Position numbers and translations under genes: made by a program. 64,000 bases of DNA from Tetrastigma voinierianum (Eukaryota; Streptophyta; Magnoliopsida; Vitales; Vitaceae): the NCBI GenBank assembly GCA_016808115.1, contig JAEQBH010006388.1:124001-188000 (forward strand), read 5' to 3'. Of this stretch, positions 48,407-60,023 are shown piece by piece. Each line of letters begins with the position of its first letter. Within the stretch, counting starts at the first letter, position 1. Under the pieces are notes generated by a model that saw only the letters and a list, made by a program, of their open reading frames with translations, searched no databases and was not told where the DNA came from.

Positions 48407-49809
48407 GCAGCCTATCCGTAAGAGGAAAGAAGCCATACATGCACTTAGAGAAACCGGATAGCTGAAGGCTCATTTTTTTTAGTTTTCTTTTCTTTCCTTT
48501 CCTTTTATTTTCTTTAATATGGATAGATTAGATTAGATTTATCGTCTAGTTTTTTTTTTTATTTCCCGGAACTCCGATGTTATCGCTTTGAGCTAAAGCT
48601 GAATGCGTAATTCCAATTCTTTCAAATTACTACTCCGAATGTTAGTTCGTATAAATTTCTGAATTCGGCTTCCGCCAAATGCGCTTATTCTTATGATTCA
48701 GGAATGCCGTAGTGTGTAATTCAAGAATTTGAGGAACCCAATTTTCATTAAGAGAATGTTATTGTCGAAATTATCTTTCCTATTTATTTCAAGCAAATTG
48801 CTACTTCGCTTACGAATCTCTATTTCTAAGCAGTGGGTATAAGGTTTTTGATGAATATCACTTATACCCGCATGCTAAGCTGCCATTGCTCCGATTTCAA
48901 GGAGGTCCTCTGAAAGCACACGTAGATGACAATCCCCTGGAGTTGAAGTGAATACTTCAAAAGGTATATTAAACCCGCTAATAGAGATCTAATGAGCTTT
49001 GGCGAAGTTTATCGATAAATCCTTTTCTCACTTGAAATCAAGAACGAAGCTGAACAGTTATCAATTTTTTTAAATTGTTGTAGAAACAATTTCATCCTAA
49101 TAGTGGTGCCAACCCAGTTAGCTGAGATCTAATCAAGTGAGAGGGTGATCTATTTTAATTGGAGGAAGAGTAACTGAAGCTGTGATATCCCCTTTGCTTT
49201 CAACGATAACTCGGGTCTAAGGCAGACACCCATAAAATGGGTGTAAGTATCAGAAAAGAAAATACCTGCACTAGGAAGTCTCGTTAAAAGTGCGGTTATC
49301 TAATTCCCCTGTGACTGAGAGAATCAAATAAAAATTAGATAATGAAATGTGAGGCGCCGGAGATCCACCAATCATTAATGCCTCGGCTGCATTTTGAAAT
49401 CAAATTCACAAGAAAAAATTTAAGGTGCTCGACAGAATTGATACTACAATAGCATTGTTTTAATAAGTGTTTCAAACAATAGTTATTCAATTTCTATTCA
49501 TTTTCTTAATTATTAATTATTCTTTATTCTTTATATTCAGTTTATTGTTCATTTCGCTTATTTCCCTTGATTCGTTTTAATTTTCCAAAGACCTTAATGC
49601 CGGATCTTACTATCATTTAGTGGTCCAAATAGTATGGAAATTTAGGCAAATGGGGTAGTTGATTTAAAATTTTCGAGATCTCCTGGGTGAGATCGATATC
49701 TGACTTAAATCCATTTTATTACTTGTCGACCGCGGCACTCATAGAAGATATCGCATCAAACCAAACTTTGAAAATGATTTACTTATGAGATTTTCGTTTA
49801 TATATAGTG

Positions 49810-50000
49810 TCAACAAGTTTATCGGGCGCCGCCGGTTGACAATAAATTTTGGTAATAGTGTGTCATAAATTTACAAGTGTTTCGTTCGATCAAGTTTTAT
49901 GGCGCCGCACGGATTAGACAATAGTCCTTCGTAATAAGTGTCATAAATTTACGTGTTTGCCCGATCAACAAGTTTTATGGCCGCTGTCGGATCGAAAGAA
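49810..50000 (+). repeat. Tandemly repeated PBS segment at the LTR/leader border of D
   Basis: Three units of about 78 bases follow one another, each opening (T)CAACAAGTTTTATGGCGCCG or a damaged form, with GGATTAGACAATA, GGTAATAAGTGTCATAAATTTAC and AAGTGTTTCGTTCGA. The second has the best PBS (TGGCGCCG at 49900). The 3' LTR carries the first unit only, and ends where the second starts. Confidence 0.7.
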
Positions 50001-50429
50001 TTTAATAAATCAATATTCGTATGAAAGAAGGAAATACTTAATTCGACATTTAAAGAAAAAGAACAAAATTAGATTTTCAAGCAAAGGGTCTATTTTGGCC
50101 ACTAACCTTAAACTAAAAACAAATTGAATATATTTGTTGATTTGACTAATCCACACGGGAGTGTGTTTTGCTTTCGTAAAACTTTCGATGCATGTGAAAC
50201 AACACCGATCTCATTCCAACGACACTAAATGGGAGACGCCTAAGCTCGAAAGACCAAGAAGGCGTAAAACTCAAATCCATGGCAATAAAGGCGTGGATCA
50301 AAGTTGAAATACATATAAGAAGCTTGTAGCGCCCGGGGCCATCGATACAACGGAGGATGAGTGGAGACCAATTATAATACAGAAGAATATCAATGATCAC
50401 AACCCGCAGCTTGATGCTAATAATTAATC

Positions 50430-51430
50430 AAGCGCTGATCGACATAATGGTCCGGAAGAAGACGCCATCGGGTCATCCCACCGAAGATCCAAATGAGCAC
50501 CTGGAAGAGCCCCTCAGATGGCATTACTGCAGCCAACGGGTGAGACCGTAAGTCATATAAATCGCATCTATTCCCATTCTCTAAGAGATACAAAGCACTA
50601 CATGGTATGAATCTACCATATGGTTCTCGTTGATCTGGGAGGAATTAATGGAAGCCTACTTAGGTAGATTCTTTCCCCCAGCCCTCACCACGTAGTTAGC
50701 TGGGTGGAAATCATCAGGTTCCAAAGAAGCGGAAAGGAAAAGCTCAGACGTAGCTCGGGAAAGATTCAAACGCTTGGTCGAGAAGATGTCCAATGACGGG
50801 ATAGATCCAAAACTCGATGGACATCAGACATCATGCTTCAATGATATATCAAAAGGGATCATCGATGCTTCATGCCGGAGCACTAAACGAAAAAGTGTCA
50901 AGAGCAAGAAAAGAGCCGATCAAGACTGGCTAAATGTAACATGTGAAAACTCCCTCCGAGCTTCAAGAGGAAACAAGCAGAGGAAAGGGGATCATAGCCG
51001 AGCAAGATGACCCATGGAAGCCAAGTGCCGATGCCATTACGCACGAAATGATAGGCAAAGCAAAGAAAAGACACACACCGGCCTCATGAAATAGGAGCAA
51101 TTGAAAGGGAGTTATTGAAGGGAAGTGCGAGAGGGTAACTGAAGAACGTCATGATGCTGAAGAGGTTAATTATTTGGGTGAGCCAAGAGCTTACCATTTC
51201 AAACCCAATCCTAACCTTCCAACACATTATCACCAAAGACTCGGGGAACCATAGGAATATCTCGATGGTGGAGGGGCTTCTCAAGGCCCAAGGCGTACGT
51301 AACCCCAACAAGGGTATCAAGAACCACCAAGGTTCCAAGAGCAGAAGAAGACGGAATGAGCACAGGAATGAATACCAGGTCGTAGGAGGGCCCACCTTCA
51401 AGAACGTGGGATCGTGATTTCACGGGGATA
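50430..51430 (+). pseudogene. Gag of element D (broken)
   Basis: In shifting frames: GHPTEDPNEHLEE (50475), WEELMEAYLGRFFPPAL (50635-50685), ARERFKRLVEKMSNDGIDPK (50755-50815), then YLGEPRAYHFKPNPNLPTHY (51170-51230) and HENFSYGG-like RNISMVEG. This is standard Athila gag order and matches element C gag. No zinc knuckle was seen. Confidence 0.85.
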
Positions 51431-51834
51431 ATAAGTCTGAACCTCCATGAGCAAAGTTTGCAGAGTCGAAACAACTACTACCAATTCTCAAATTTTTCAA
51501 CACCACCACGTACCAAGAACCTGAGACACAAGGTGGCAAATGGTCTCTAACCCTCTGAAGCCGTAGGAGCATGCCTTCCAAGTGACACAAGAAGAAACCT
51601 AAAAGACCGGCATGGTCAGTGTACTAGAAGCCGAAGGAGCTAAAAGAAATGAAAGAGAAAGATGACTCCGCAACAAAGACGTACCAAGATCGAAAGTGAA
51701 GAGGAACTGAGAAAGAAAAAGAAAGAATAGAGAGGAAGAACATCCAAGGATCAAAGCCCCAAATCCCATTTCCACAAAGACCGGTAAGTCAAGAATGAAG
51801 AGGCAGGTTCTTGTGGAAAACCTTCAAGAAGCTG

Positions 51835-52421
51835 GAGATAAGTATGCCTTTTACTGAGGTGGTAACTCAAATGCCACTCTATGCAAAATTTCTGAAGGAC
51901 ATACTGAGCAAGAAAAGAAAAATAAGTAGGGCTAAGGAATAGTGAATCTCACCCGCCACTTCAGAAGGCGCAATCAGAAAGAACTACCAAGAAGACGGCT
52001 GGTCTGTGGAGTTTCGCACAAATTCCTGTATTTGGCTTGGAGAATGAATCAGGAAGCTCTCTCGCGATCAGAGCTAGTATCAATTTGATGCCTCTCACGC
52101 GCTAAGAAACTAAGTTTGGGAGCTTACTCCCACAACCGTTACTTTCAAATGCATGCATGCATCGATGGTAAAACCTGGCAGTCATTGAAGATGTGTATTG
52201 GTCACCGCTGGGAAGTTTGTTTTCCCAAAGATACTTTATCATTCTCGACATGGAAGAAGATTCACAAGTACTCGCTATCGGGAAGACCATTCCTAGCTAC
52301 CGGAGCGCCCACTGATATGCAAAAAGGAGTTCTCATCTTCAGGGTCGAGAAGAAGCCGCGATTCAAATTTGATCAAAAGTATACAAAATATGTATTGCAG
52401 ACAAGGAAAGTTGCAATGTAG
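51835..52421 (+). pseudogene. Protease of element D (broken)
   Basis: MPFTEVVTQMPLYAKFLKDI (51844) precedes the protease in all Athila elements. The catalytic region near 52060-52100 is a damaged DLGASINLMPL (seen as SINLMPL). The open frame 52116-52421 contains GRPFLATGAPTDMQKGVLIF, the end of the retropepsin fold. Confidence 0.8.
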
Positions 52422-52739
52422 CTGATTTTGTCTATACTTCCAAATTCGATATTAAACATGACAACACTCAGCTTTATCAATGAAAAGAGATGAATTCCCA
52501 AAGATAATCAAGACAAGTTCACTGAATTTCCATACGCCAGCTTTTAATTCTATAAAATCGGTTGAAGCTTGAAGCAAAATGTAAACAATAATGAGGAAAA
52601 GAGCGGAAGTTTGAAGAAATTCATCAAGAAACCAAAGCAGGCGGTTAGTTTTGAAAGAGCTACATGTCATCGTAGCATGCTTACTTAGAATTACCAAAGA
52701 AAAACCAGCTGATCATTTTTTTTTTTTAACCAGATTAAG

Positions 52740-54120
52740 TGAGGATGGAGGAAACAAAGATTGCTGAAATATTGGTGGAAGCATAAGGAATCGCTAGCTT
52801 GGTCCATCAAGAGTCAAGGGTATCACCATCAATTCCGCATGGCTAAGGATTCCCTGCTAGAAGAGACTTCAAAACCATCTGTAGAACACCGAGGAGAATC
52901 AATCCAAAGTATTTAAGGAAGTAGTCGTGAAGGAAGTACTAAAATCATAAATGCTGGTTTTATCTATGCTATCTCGTATAGTCTGAAGTAGCCTACCATG
53001 TGGTTCCAAAGAGCGGGTTTACTGGGATCGGGAAATGAAAGAAACACGTTCCAACAAGATCGTTGACAGGTGGATGGAGGGCGATTGACATGTGAAGTCG
53101 AATACGCGAACCACAAAGATCATTTCGCTTCACGGATCGATGTCGGGACAAAGAAAGGTGACACCCCTTACTTTTGTTTTCCGACGGGTATTCAGGATAC
53201 AACTGTATTGCTATCAAGACCTGGGCGCGATCAAGAGAAGACCACATTCACATGCCCTATGGTACATTTGCCTTCGTAAGGATGCCTTTTGGGTTATGTA
53301 ATGCTCCAAATACATTCCAGGTGTAAGATGTCCATATTCTCGTAGACCGTTGAAGAAGCTATGGAAATTTTATGGATGACTTTATCGTATGGATCCAAAT
53401 ACATCAATGTTTAAACAATCCGGAAACAAGTACTTCAAAGATGCCAAGACAAACAATTAGCACCGACCGAGAAATGCCATTTTATGGTGACGTATGGAAT
53501 TGTTCGGGGCATAAAATTTGCACATCGACTAGAAGTCGACCAATCTAAGGTATCCATTACTCAAACCCCCGCACTACTCCATTAAGCAAGAAAAGGAGCA
53601 GAAGCCAGCATGATTTACAGATTCATCAAAGATTTTTCAAAAATAGCCGACCATTATGCGACATCGAAAAGAGATATGTTCAATTTGATGACTCAGAAGA
53701 AGGTCGCTGACAAAATCAATCTCAAATCGGGTACAGCACCTATAATGGCTTCTAATTTTAACGGATCGTAGATTTGAAATAATGTGTGATGCCAGAGATT
53801 TTGCCATGGGAGCTGTGTTGGGGCAAAGAAAAGAGAAAGTATTCAGAGCCATATACTATGCGTTAGTAAGACCTTCAATGAAGCACAAGAGAACTACTCA
53901 ACAACCGAAAGGAGATGCTAAATATAATATTTGCTTCAGGAAAAGTTTAGGCAATACATTTTAGGATCCCATGTGGTGTAATTCACACCGACATGCAAGA
54001 ATCAAATACTCTGAGATGTCGAAAAATGCTTAAGTCGATTGATAAGGTGGGTGTCGCTTTGCAAGAGTTTGATTTGGAAATCAAGGATAAAAGGATGTGA
54101 CAATGTGATAGCGATCACTC
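52740..54120 (+). pseudogene. Reverse transcriptase and RNase H of element D (broken)
   Basis: RT pieces: VVPKSGFTGI-like start of the finger region (53000), DGYSGYN (53185), then HMPYGTFAFVRMPFGLCNAP (53250-53310) and the MDD catalytic pair in FMDDFIVW (53372-53380). RNase H: IMCDARDFAMGAVLGQRKEK (53780), a YSTTE trace and RQYILGSHVV (53945-53975), then LIRWV and EFDLEIKDK (54035-54095). Catalytic residues survive, but the frame changes at least six times. Confidence 0.85.
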
Positions 54121-54379
54121 ACAAGAGTAGAAAGAAGTGAATGGATGAAGAAAATGTCTAGCTAATTGCAGTAACTTCCTGCATGAGCAATTGTTTAAGG
54201 TTTCCTTCCCAACTTCCATGGTATGTCGAGTATTGTGAATTATCCGCTTCAGGAGTACGCCTTCGTAATTCAAATACCAACGTAAGAGGAAACTTTAACC
54301 GACAAATAGATATTATATTCGGATGACCCATCAAGTATTCAAGAGAGGTACGATAATAAGAAGATGTGTGTGCCGTAAG

Positions 54380-55310
54380 GTGAACAAGGCAAATATTTAA
54401 ATGAATGCCATGTATCACCATGGGGGGGACATTTTCCGAGAAAGAATGCACCACAAAGATACTCCAATCAGGTTTTATCGCCCACTATCTTCGTAGATCG
54501 CGCGCAGTGGGTGAAATCAGGTGATCGATGCCAAAGGATTGGAAATATCGCCAGCCAGAATGAAATGCCTAAAAGGTATTATGGTGATACAAATTTTTGA
54601 TGTTTGGGGAATATATTTTTATGGGACCTTCACCATCATTCGGGAAACCTATACATACTGCTAAATAGAGATATTACGCCTAAACGGGCGGAAGTGTACT
54701 GGCCCAAGGAATGACGCTAACACGCTTGTGAGTTTCTCGCAAAAGAATATTTTCGAGAAGGTTCGAACCCTGCAACCATCATTAAGGATTTGGGAACTCA
54801 TTTCGCAAACAAAATATCAGAAAAACTCATGAGTAGTACAGATCAAGCATGTACGAGTTTAGCCTATCATCCCCACCAATGGACAAGCGTAAATTTCCAA
54901 CAGGAGATCAAAAGAATACTTGAAAAGACTGTGTGGAGCTCAAGCAGAAGGATCGGGTCTTCCAAAACTTGATGATGCACTGGGCCATGGGATCGCATAC
55001 AAGACCCCATTGAATGTCCCCATACGTAGTCGTTAAGTAAACCATGTCATCTACCTCTTGAATTAGAATACAAGGCAATGTGGGCCATTAAGAAGTTAAA
55101 CTTCGATTTTAAAGCTGCAAGGGAAGAAAGATTGCTCCAACTATCTGAATTGGAAGAACTGAGAAATGAAGCCTATGATAATGCTAGAATATACAAAGAC
55201 AAGACAAAGAAATGGCATGATCAGAGAATCTTGAGAAAAGAATTCAGAACAGGGGAACAGGTTCTACTTTTTTATTCTAGGATCGGTTGTTTCCGTGGAA
55301 ATTAAAACTA
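54380..55310 (+). pseudogene. Integrase of element D (broken)
   Basis: A zinc-finger trace with ECHVSPWGGHF (54405), then GNIFLWDLHHHSGNLYILL (core start, expected as [10 protein letters not shown]..), IIKDLGTHFANKISEKLMSS (54780-54840), SLAYHPH (54860) and ILEKTVW. The C-terminal frame 55078-55305 is open: MWAIKKLNFDFKAAREERLL, LEELRNEAYDNARIYKDKTK. It matches element C integrase. Confidence 0.85.
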
Positions 55311-55944
55311 ATTGGAGCGGGACCACGGGCAGCACAAGTACTACATTCTGGGAGCGTGAACATTGGAAGCATCGATAACGGGAAGAGACCAAGGTCAATG
55401 ACAAAGGTTAAAGCATTATCTCAACAAAGAAGAGGAAATTGAAGAACTCCTAACCGGTTCTCGAGGAAAAGAAGAAGTATCACAACAAAGAAGTCCAAAT
55501 TAAGGACTCAAAACCGAAGCAGCCTAATGGGAGGCAAACCCATGAGGACTTAAATTCGATTTTAAATTTCAATTATTTCTTTTCTTTTGTCATTGACAAT
55601 TAGGTCGATTTGTTTCTTTAGAAGGATATATTTAATTTTTAGAAATCGATCAGAGTTTAATTAGAATTTTCCTTTGAATATTGCAAAGATCTTCCGTAAG
55701 GGTTAAAGACATGAATAGCAAGGCAACTATGTGAATAATTCCAAAGAAATTGCAGAAGTCATGACATGAGAAAAAGGGAGTAACCTTCTCCCTAACCCAA
55801 TTCTCAGAGATATATTTGAATTAATTATTAAATCTTTGCTTAAAATAATATGCCCTCAAGAAATGTCTAAACTGGTAAGGATCAATAAGAGAATTCAAGG
55901 TTTTCAAATCATTGAAGAAGCTAAGGTCAATGCATATAAGGGTT

Positions 55945-56250
55945 ATGTCGCGACAAAGTCAAGGCTGGTCCCTACAAACATCATGTCGTGGACCGCTTGG
56001 AAAAAGAACAATTAGTGAGTATCGAGGAAAGAGATACACGCCGACACCACCGCGATGTCGCGACAGTTGAATTAAGTTTCAAAATGGAGAAGGATTGTCA
56101 TACATCAAACAAACTCGAAAACCCCGCATTACGCGACATCCTGTGTATGTCGCTACATAAAAGTGCGACATGTGCCAACTACTCACTTCAAAAAGCCCTA
56201 AATTTAATGATCTCAAATAAAAAGAGGCGGAATTGAAGTCGCGACAGGTC
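55945..56250 (+). repeat. Second GTCGCGAC cluster inside element D, before the third ORF
   Basis: GTCGCGAC occurs at about 55947, 56055 and 56238, with variants GTCGTGGAC, CGCGACATC and GTCGCTACA between. The LTR array has the same vocabulary. The third ORF begins about 50-160 bases further on. Confidence 0.65.
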
Positions 56251-56298
56251 TTAATTGAAGCATTAATTATCTAATAAACATCGATTGAATCAGCACGC

Positions 56299-57600
56299 TT
56301 GGAAACTATTTCATTCACTCCAACCCACATAACCATTCACCTGCCTTCCTCTCTCAATCTCGAACTCCGAAACCCAAGATTCCAAACCTTCGAAAAGCTT
56401 TTCTCGCTTCCAATGGCTGAAATTTCCACCCCGGTCCCTAATCTAGACGAGATTATGAGGGAAACACTAACAATCGTAAGAAGAAGAAACTCGCCAAGGA
56501 GAAATGCTAGATGCAAGATCTGGCTTCGGGAAGAACAAAGGTGAGAGATACCATCGGCACCGAAGATCCGGACTTCTCAAGAAAGAGCGTAAAAGGGAAA
56601 GGAAAAGGAGAGAAGAATAAGCAGGCATTCTCGTCTCAGACTTAGTTTTATTCCCAAAGGGAAGGCATTATGCTAACAAGGGGTTTGTCAGTAGAGGAGA
56701 TCTCAAAACCCTCAAGGTGACTCCTTTCAAGGAGATGATAGAGCGTAGAGGATGGGAGAGTCTCCGCGCACACCAAAAGGTATACAAGATCGGGTAAGAG
56801 AATTTATTCAAATATGGTAGGAAGGAAGGATTGAGCGCTTTTGTTGGGAGGGGTCCGTATCTTACTTAAGCCAAAGCCATCAACGAGCTCCATGGTAAGG
56901 ATGGGGCTCACAAACATGGTTCCAAATTCAAGAAATTGTTGGAAAAACCAAAGTTTGGAAGGATTGCTAAGAAGCTCACTAACGGTAAAGTGCAGTTGAA
57001 CCAAGAAGAAGCAAGACCAAGAACAAGGAATGTGAGTAAGCCTTACCAAGAGGCTAAGGTATGCTCTTATTTTCTCGGGCTTCGTTTCCGTCCCAACAAA
57101 ACATGTATGCAATGCGGAGAGAACAAGAAGCTGCGGTTGCCGATGCCATACCTAAGGGGTATAAGATCAATATAGGAGTTATCATCGAGAATTCTATCAT
57201 GAGATATCATGAGGCGGAACAAAAGAGGTCTTATCTCACCCAAAGAACAATCACTGCCTGCGGCTTCAAGGCTGGGGTCAAAGGAATTTGGGAGTCAGAA
57301 GAAGTACCCAGAACTTCACCACTCCTTCTGACAGGAGTTAGCAAGGGACCAAGAAACCTGAAGAAAAGGGGAGTGCTGGTGGAATGCAGGAGAAGCCCAA
57401 GTCAAGAAATTGTAAAAGAAGACTCCGAGGGTTGCTGATCAAGGAATGTGAGCAACTTAAAATCACCCACAATAATAATTACATGTTCATAGACAACGCA
57501 GGCAAGATGAAGGCTCGGGTCACTCTCCATCCCTTAGCCGCTTCTCCTCCCGTGCGTAACAAAACTTCCAACTGAGAAAGCTCAAGGGATACATTAAGAG
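56299..57600 (+). pseudogene. Third ORF of element D (putative plant transposon protein domain type), broken
   Basis: A possible start is ATG 56413 (MAEISTPVPNLDEIM) or 56299. Shifting frames then give TPFKEMIERRGWE (56720), a YGRKEGLSAFVGRGPYLT stretch (56815-56870) and AKAINELHG (56875), resembling the VREFYANM...VRG....AIN.LL signature of the domain that follows pol in Athila/Tat elements. Later, IPKGYKINIGVIIENSIMRY and a LTQRTITACGFKAGV end (57145-57280) match its C-terminal half. It contributes no known enzyme; its role is unknown. Confidence 0.7.
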
Positions 57601-60010
57601 AACAAATGCAGATCGAAGCTATCCATGCCTCATAAGAGAATAGATGAAAGAGAGAAGGATTGGAAACTACAACAGAATTCGTAGAAAGCATTTATGAAAA
57701 AAGAATTGAAGAAGAGACCAACAAAGTGGGAGGAAGAGCTAAATAAAAGAAAAGGAGCATGAAGTAGCTACAAAGAAAGAGAACAAAGAAGGAGAGAAGA
57801 GTTGAATAGAAAAGAGGAACAGATGGGAAGAATTTCGAAGCAACAAGGGGAAGAGTTTGAAAAAGAAATGAAGGGAAGAGATCACAACTGCGTAAACCAA
57901 ACCCGCCTCATGAAGCTTTTTATAACAACCAGTTTGAGCGTGATTCTCAACTCTTAACTATGATAAAGGAAAGAGATACAGAGCAGAAGCCAAATCAGAG
58001 CAAGTAAAAGGATTCAAGTTTTTTGCACAAGTCTCTACAAAAGATTTTGAGAAGAAATCGATGATAGAGATAAGAAGCGCATTGCATGCGTAATCCTATG
58101 CTGCAAATAATGGTCGGAAAAACTTAGATCCGATTAACAACAATCTCACAAATTCCTAGAGGTTATGACCGAAATGGAAAATACAATGAATGCCTGGGGA
58201 AAGAGGCATGGGATTTAGTCGAATTTAAAGGTTTGATCTCTCTAATGAGATTTTCCTTGAACAAATGGGAGAAGGAAACCAAGAAGAGAAAGGAAAGAAA
58301 AGAAATGAAAATTCTCGAATTTCCACCCATTTAGGTATTACTGGGACTCAGACTCACCCAACATCTTTGCCCTCGGGGCTATTTCAAAGAAAAAAATAGA
58401 CCTTCTCCCCGCCTAACTTTCATTACCATCCTTCTCTCATACGTATATCCAATCACGTAATTAAATCGTAATAAAATGAGAATTTTAAATTGAATTGTCA
58501 GGTGTGCTAATTAAGTTGTTCATTCCATGATTGTGTTGCTTTGTGATTGAGTGATTAGGAAATCAAAGTAGCAAATCGTAATAAAAACCTGAGATGTAAT
58601 GAGCTAAATCGAATGAAGCGCCGATTAGGAATGAGCTGGGGTAAGTAGAATAAGGGCCAAATAAATACGCTTTGATTGGAAACAATAAGGTGCAAAAGCT
58701 ACTTAAGTTTAATAAGTCCAGAATTGAGGGTTGTAATACAATAGAAGGAACAAAACATATTGAGTTTCGCGGGTAAGGAACAATAAGTCAAAGAACCCGT
58801 TTGAATATCAATTAATTTAAATGCTTATTAACAAAATGAGTCAAGGTACTCCCTATGGTTACCACAACTGCTCAAACCAAATTCTAGAATTTGTTAGATT
58901 GGCTGGTTGAGACGAAATCCTGTGTGATACAAATGACAAGAGATGATGCAGCTTATCTCGACGCTGGAGCTATTCTACCATCCCTATTCATATGTCGATG
59001 CATATACAAGAAGGTTCCGCAAATTGAGCCAACAAGCCTAATTTTCAAAAATGTAATTCACGAAACCCCAACTCATCCTAAAACATCAATCCTTCAAGAA
59101 GAACCCATGATTACCCAGAATTCAAGGAGGAAGAAAGAAACGAAGTCGGAGTATAGATTTTTGAGGAACTCAAAAAGGAATGAAAGAAAAGACAAAGAGT
59201 AGAAAATGCACAGAAAAGAAAGTTTATGTGATAAGTTTTATCTTGTGGCCTAACTCTCTTGAAAAATTAAGTTCTTAGGGGTGTTTCAACACCTAGTACC
59301 CTAATGCCATCTGGTATGGGAGCTAATAACCCAAAGTTCGCTAAGAGTGTTAGAAAGCCTAAAAAGTTAAAAAATTGCACTATCTCTGAATGTTGACAAA
59401 CAAGGAAGTTTCCCCAGTGGAATTACAAGTGAGAAGTAATGGGCATACGTCAATTGAAGAAATTAGAAGAGATGTCCCAAACATGAAGCTTGGTGGGAGT
59501 TTATTATAGAAACTACAAGAAAAATGGGCGTAGAGGAGAGAAAAGGTTCAGTGGTATCTAACCTAAAAATTCCTTCCATCCTACCCATTACCCGTGCCTA
59601 ACAATAAAAACCCAAAAAGACCTCGATTGATCTCAAGGTCAAATCATCTACATTAGTGGAGATCAATATGAAAACAAGCCATGGAATTCGAAGAATAAAA
59701 CAATCAAAATTGTGAAGGACTTTTAGGGAGTTAAATGACTCAAGATGAAATGAGAAAGGAAAATAATCTATCGCTCAACAGATCCAATGAATATGTTGTT
59801 TGTAAACAATTTCAACAGCTTTAGTTTCGTATAAGATAAAAAGTAGAGACCAACCTTGAACCGGACTTGAAGCCAGATGTACGTAAAATTATGCATACCT
59901 TGGGATTGCAATTAAATTGAATGCCACCGCATATCAAATCGTGAGAAATGTCCTTTGTTTGGAGGACAAAACAAATCTTTCTTTTTCTCGCTGAGGACAA
60001 GCAAATTTTA
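57601..60010 (+). other. 3' untranslated and degenerate region of element D
   Basis: Purine-rich sequence (57700-57920) encodes Glu/Lys-rich fragments, perhaps the end of the third ORF. From 58.4 to 60.0 kb only short frames occur, the longest at 58891-59202 (103 codons, no recognised domain). Nothing else is identifiable. Confidence 0.5.
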
Positions 60011-60023
60011 AGTCGGGGGAGTT
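60011..60023 (+). other. Polypurine tract of element D
   Basis: AGTCGGGGGAG after GAGGACAAGCAAATTTTA is the classic Athila PPT context, with the LTR starting immediately after. Confidence 0.85.

Larger units (their letters stand above)
47119..49892 (+). repeat. 5' LTR of element D
   Basis: It starts (T/C)GATGAGCTTAAAAGTCATC, holds the motif array (47360-48330), a TATA box (48398-48406), T-rich leader TTTTCTTTCCTTTCC, and shares GATAGATTAGATTAGATTT, TTCAAATTACTA and CTTAATGCCGGATCTTACTATC with the 3' copy. It ends TTCGATCA just before a PBS-like copy. Confidence 0.9.

Noticed and set aside
58891..59202. An independent gene of 103 codons
   Set aside because: It lies within the 3' region of element D, has no recognised domain and no promoter features.
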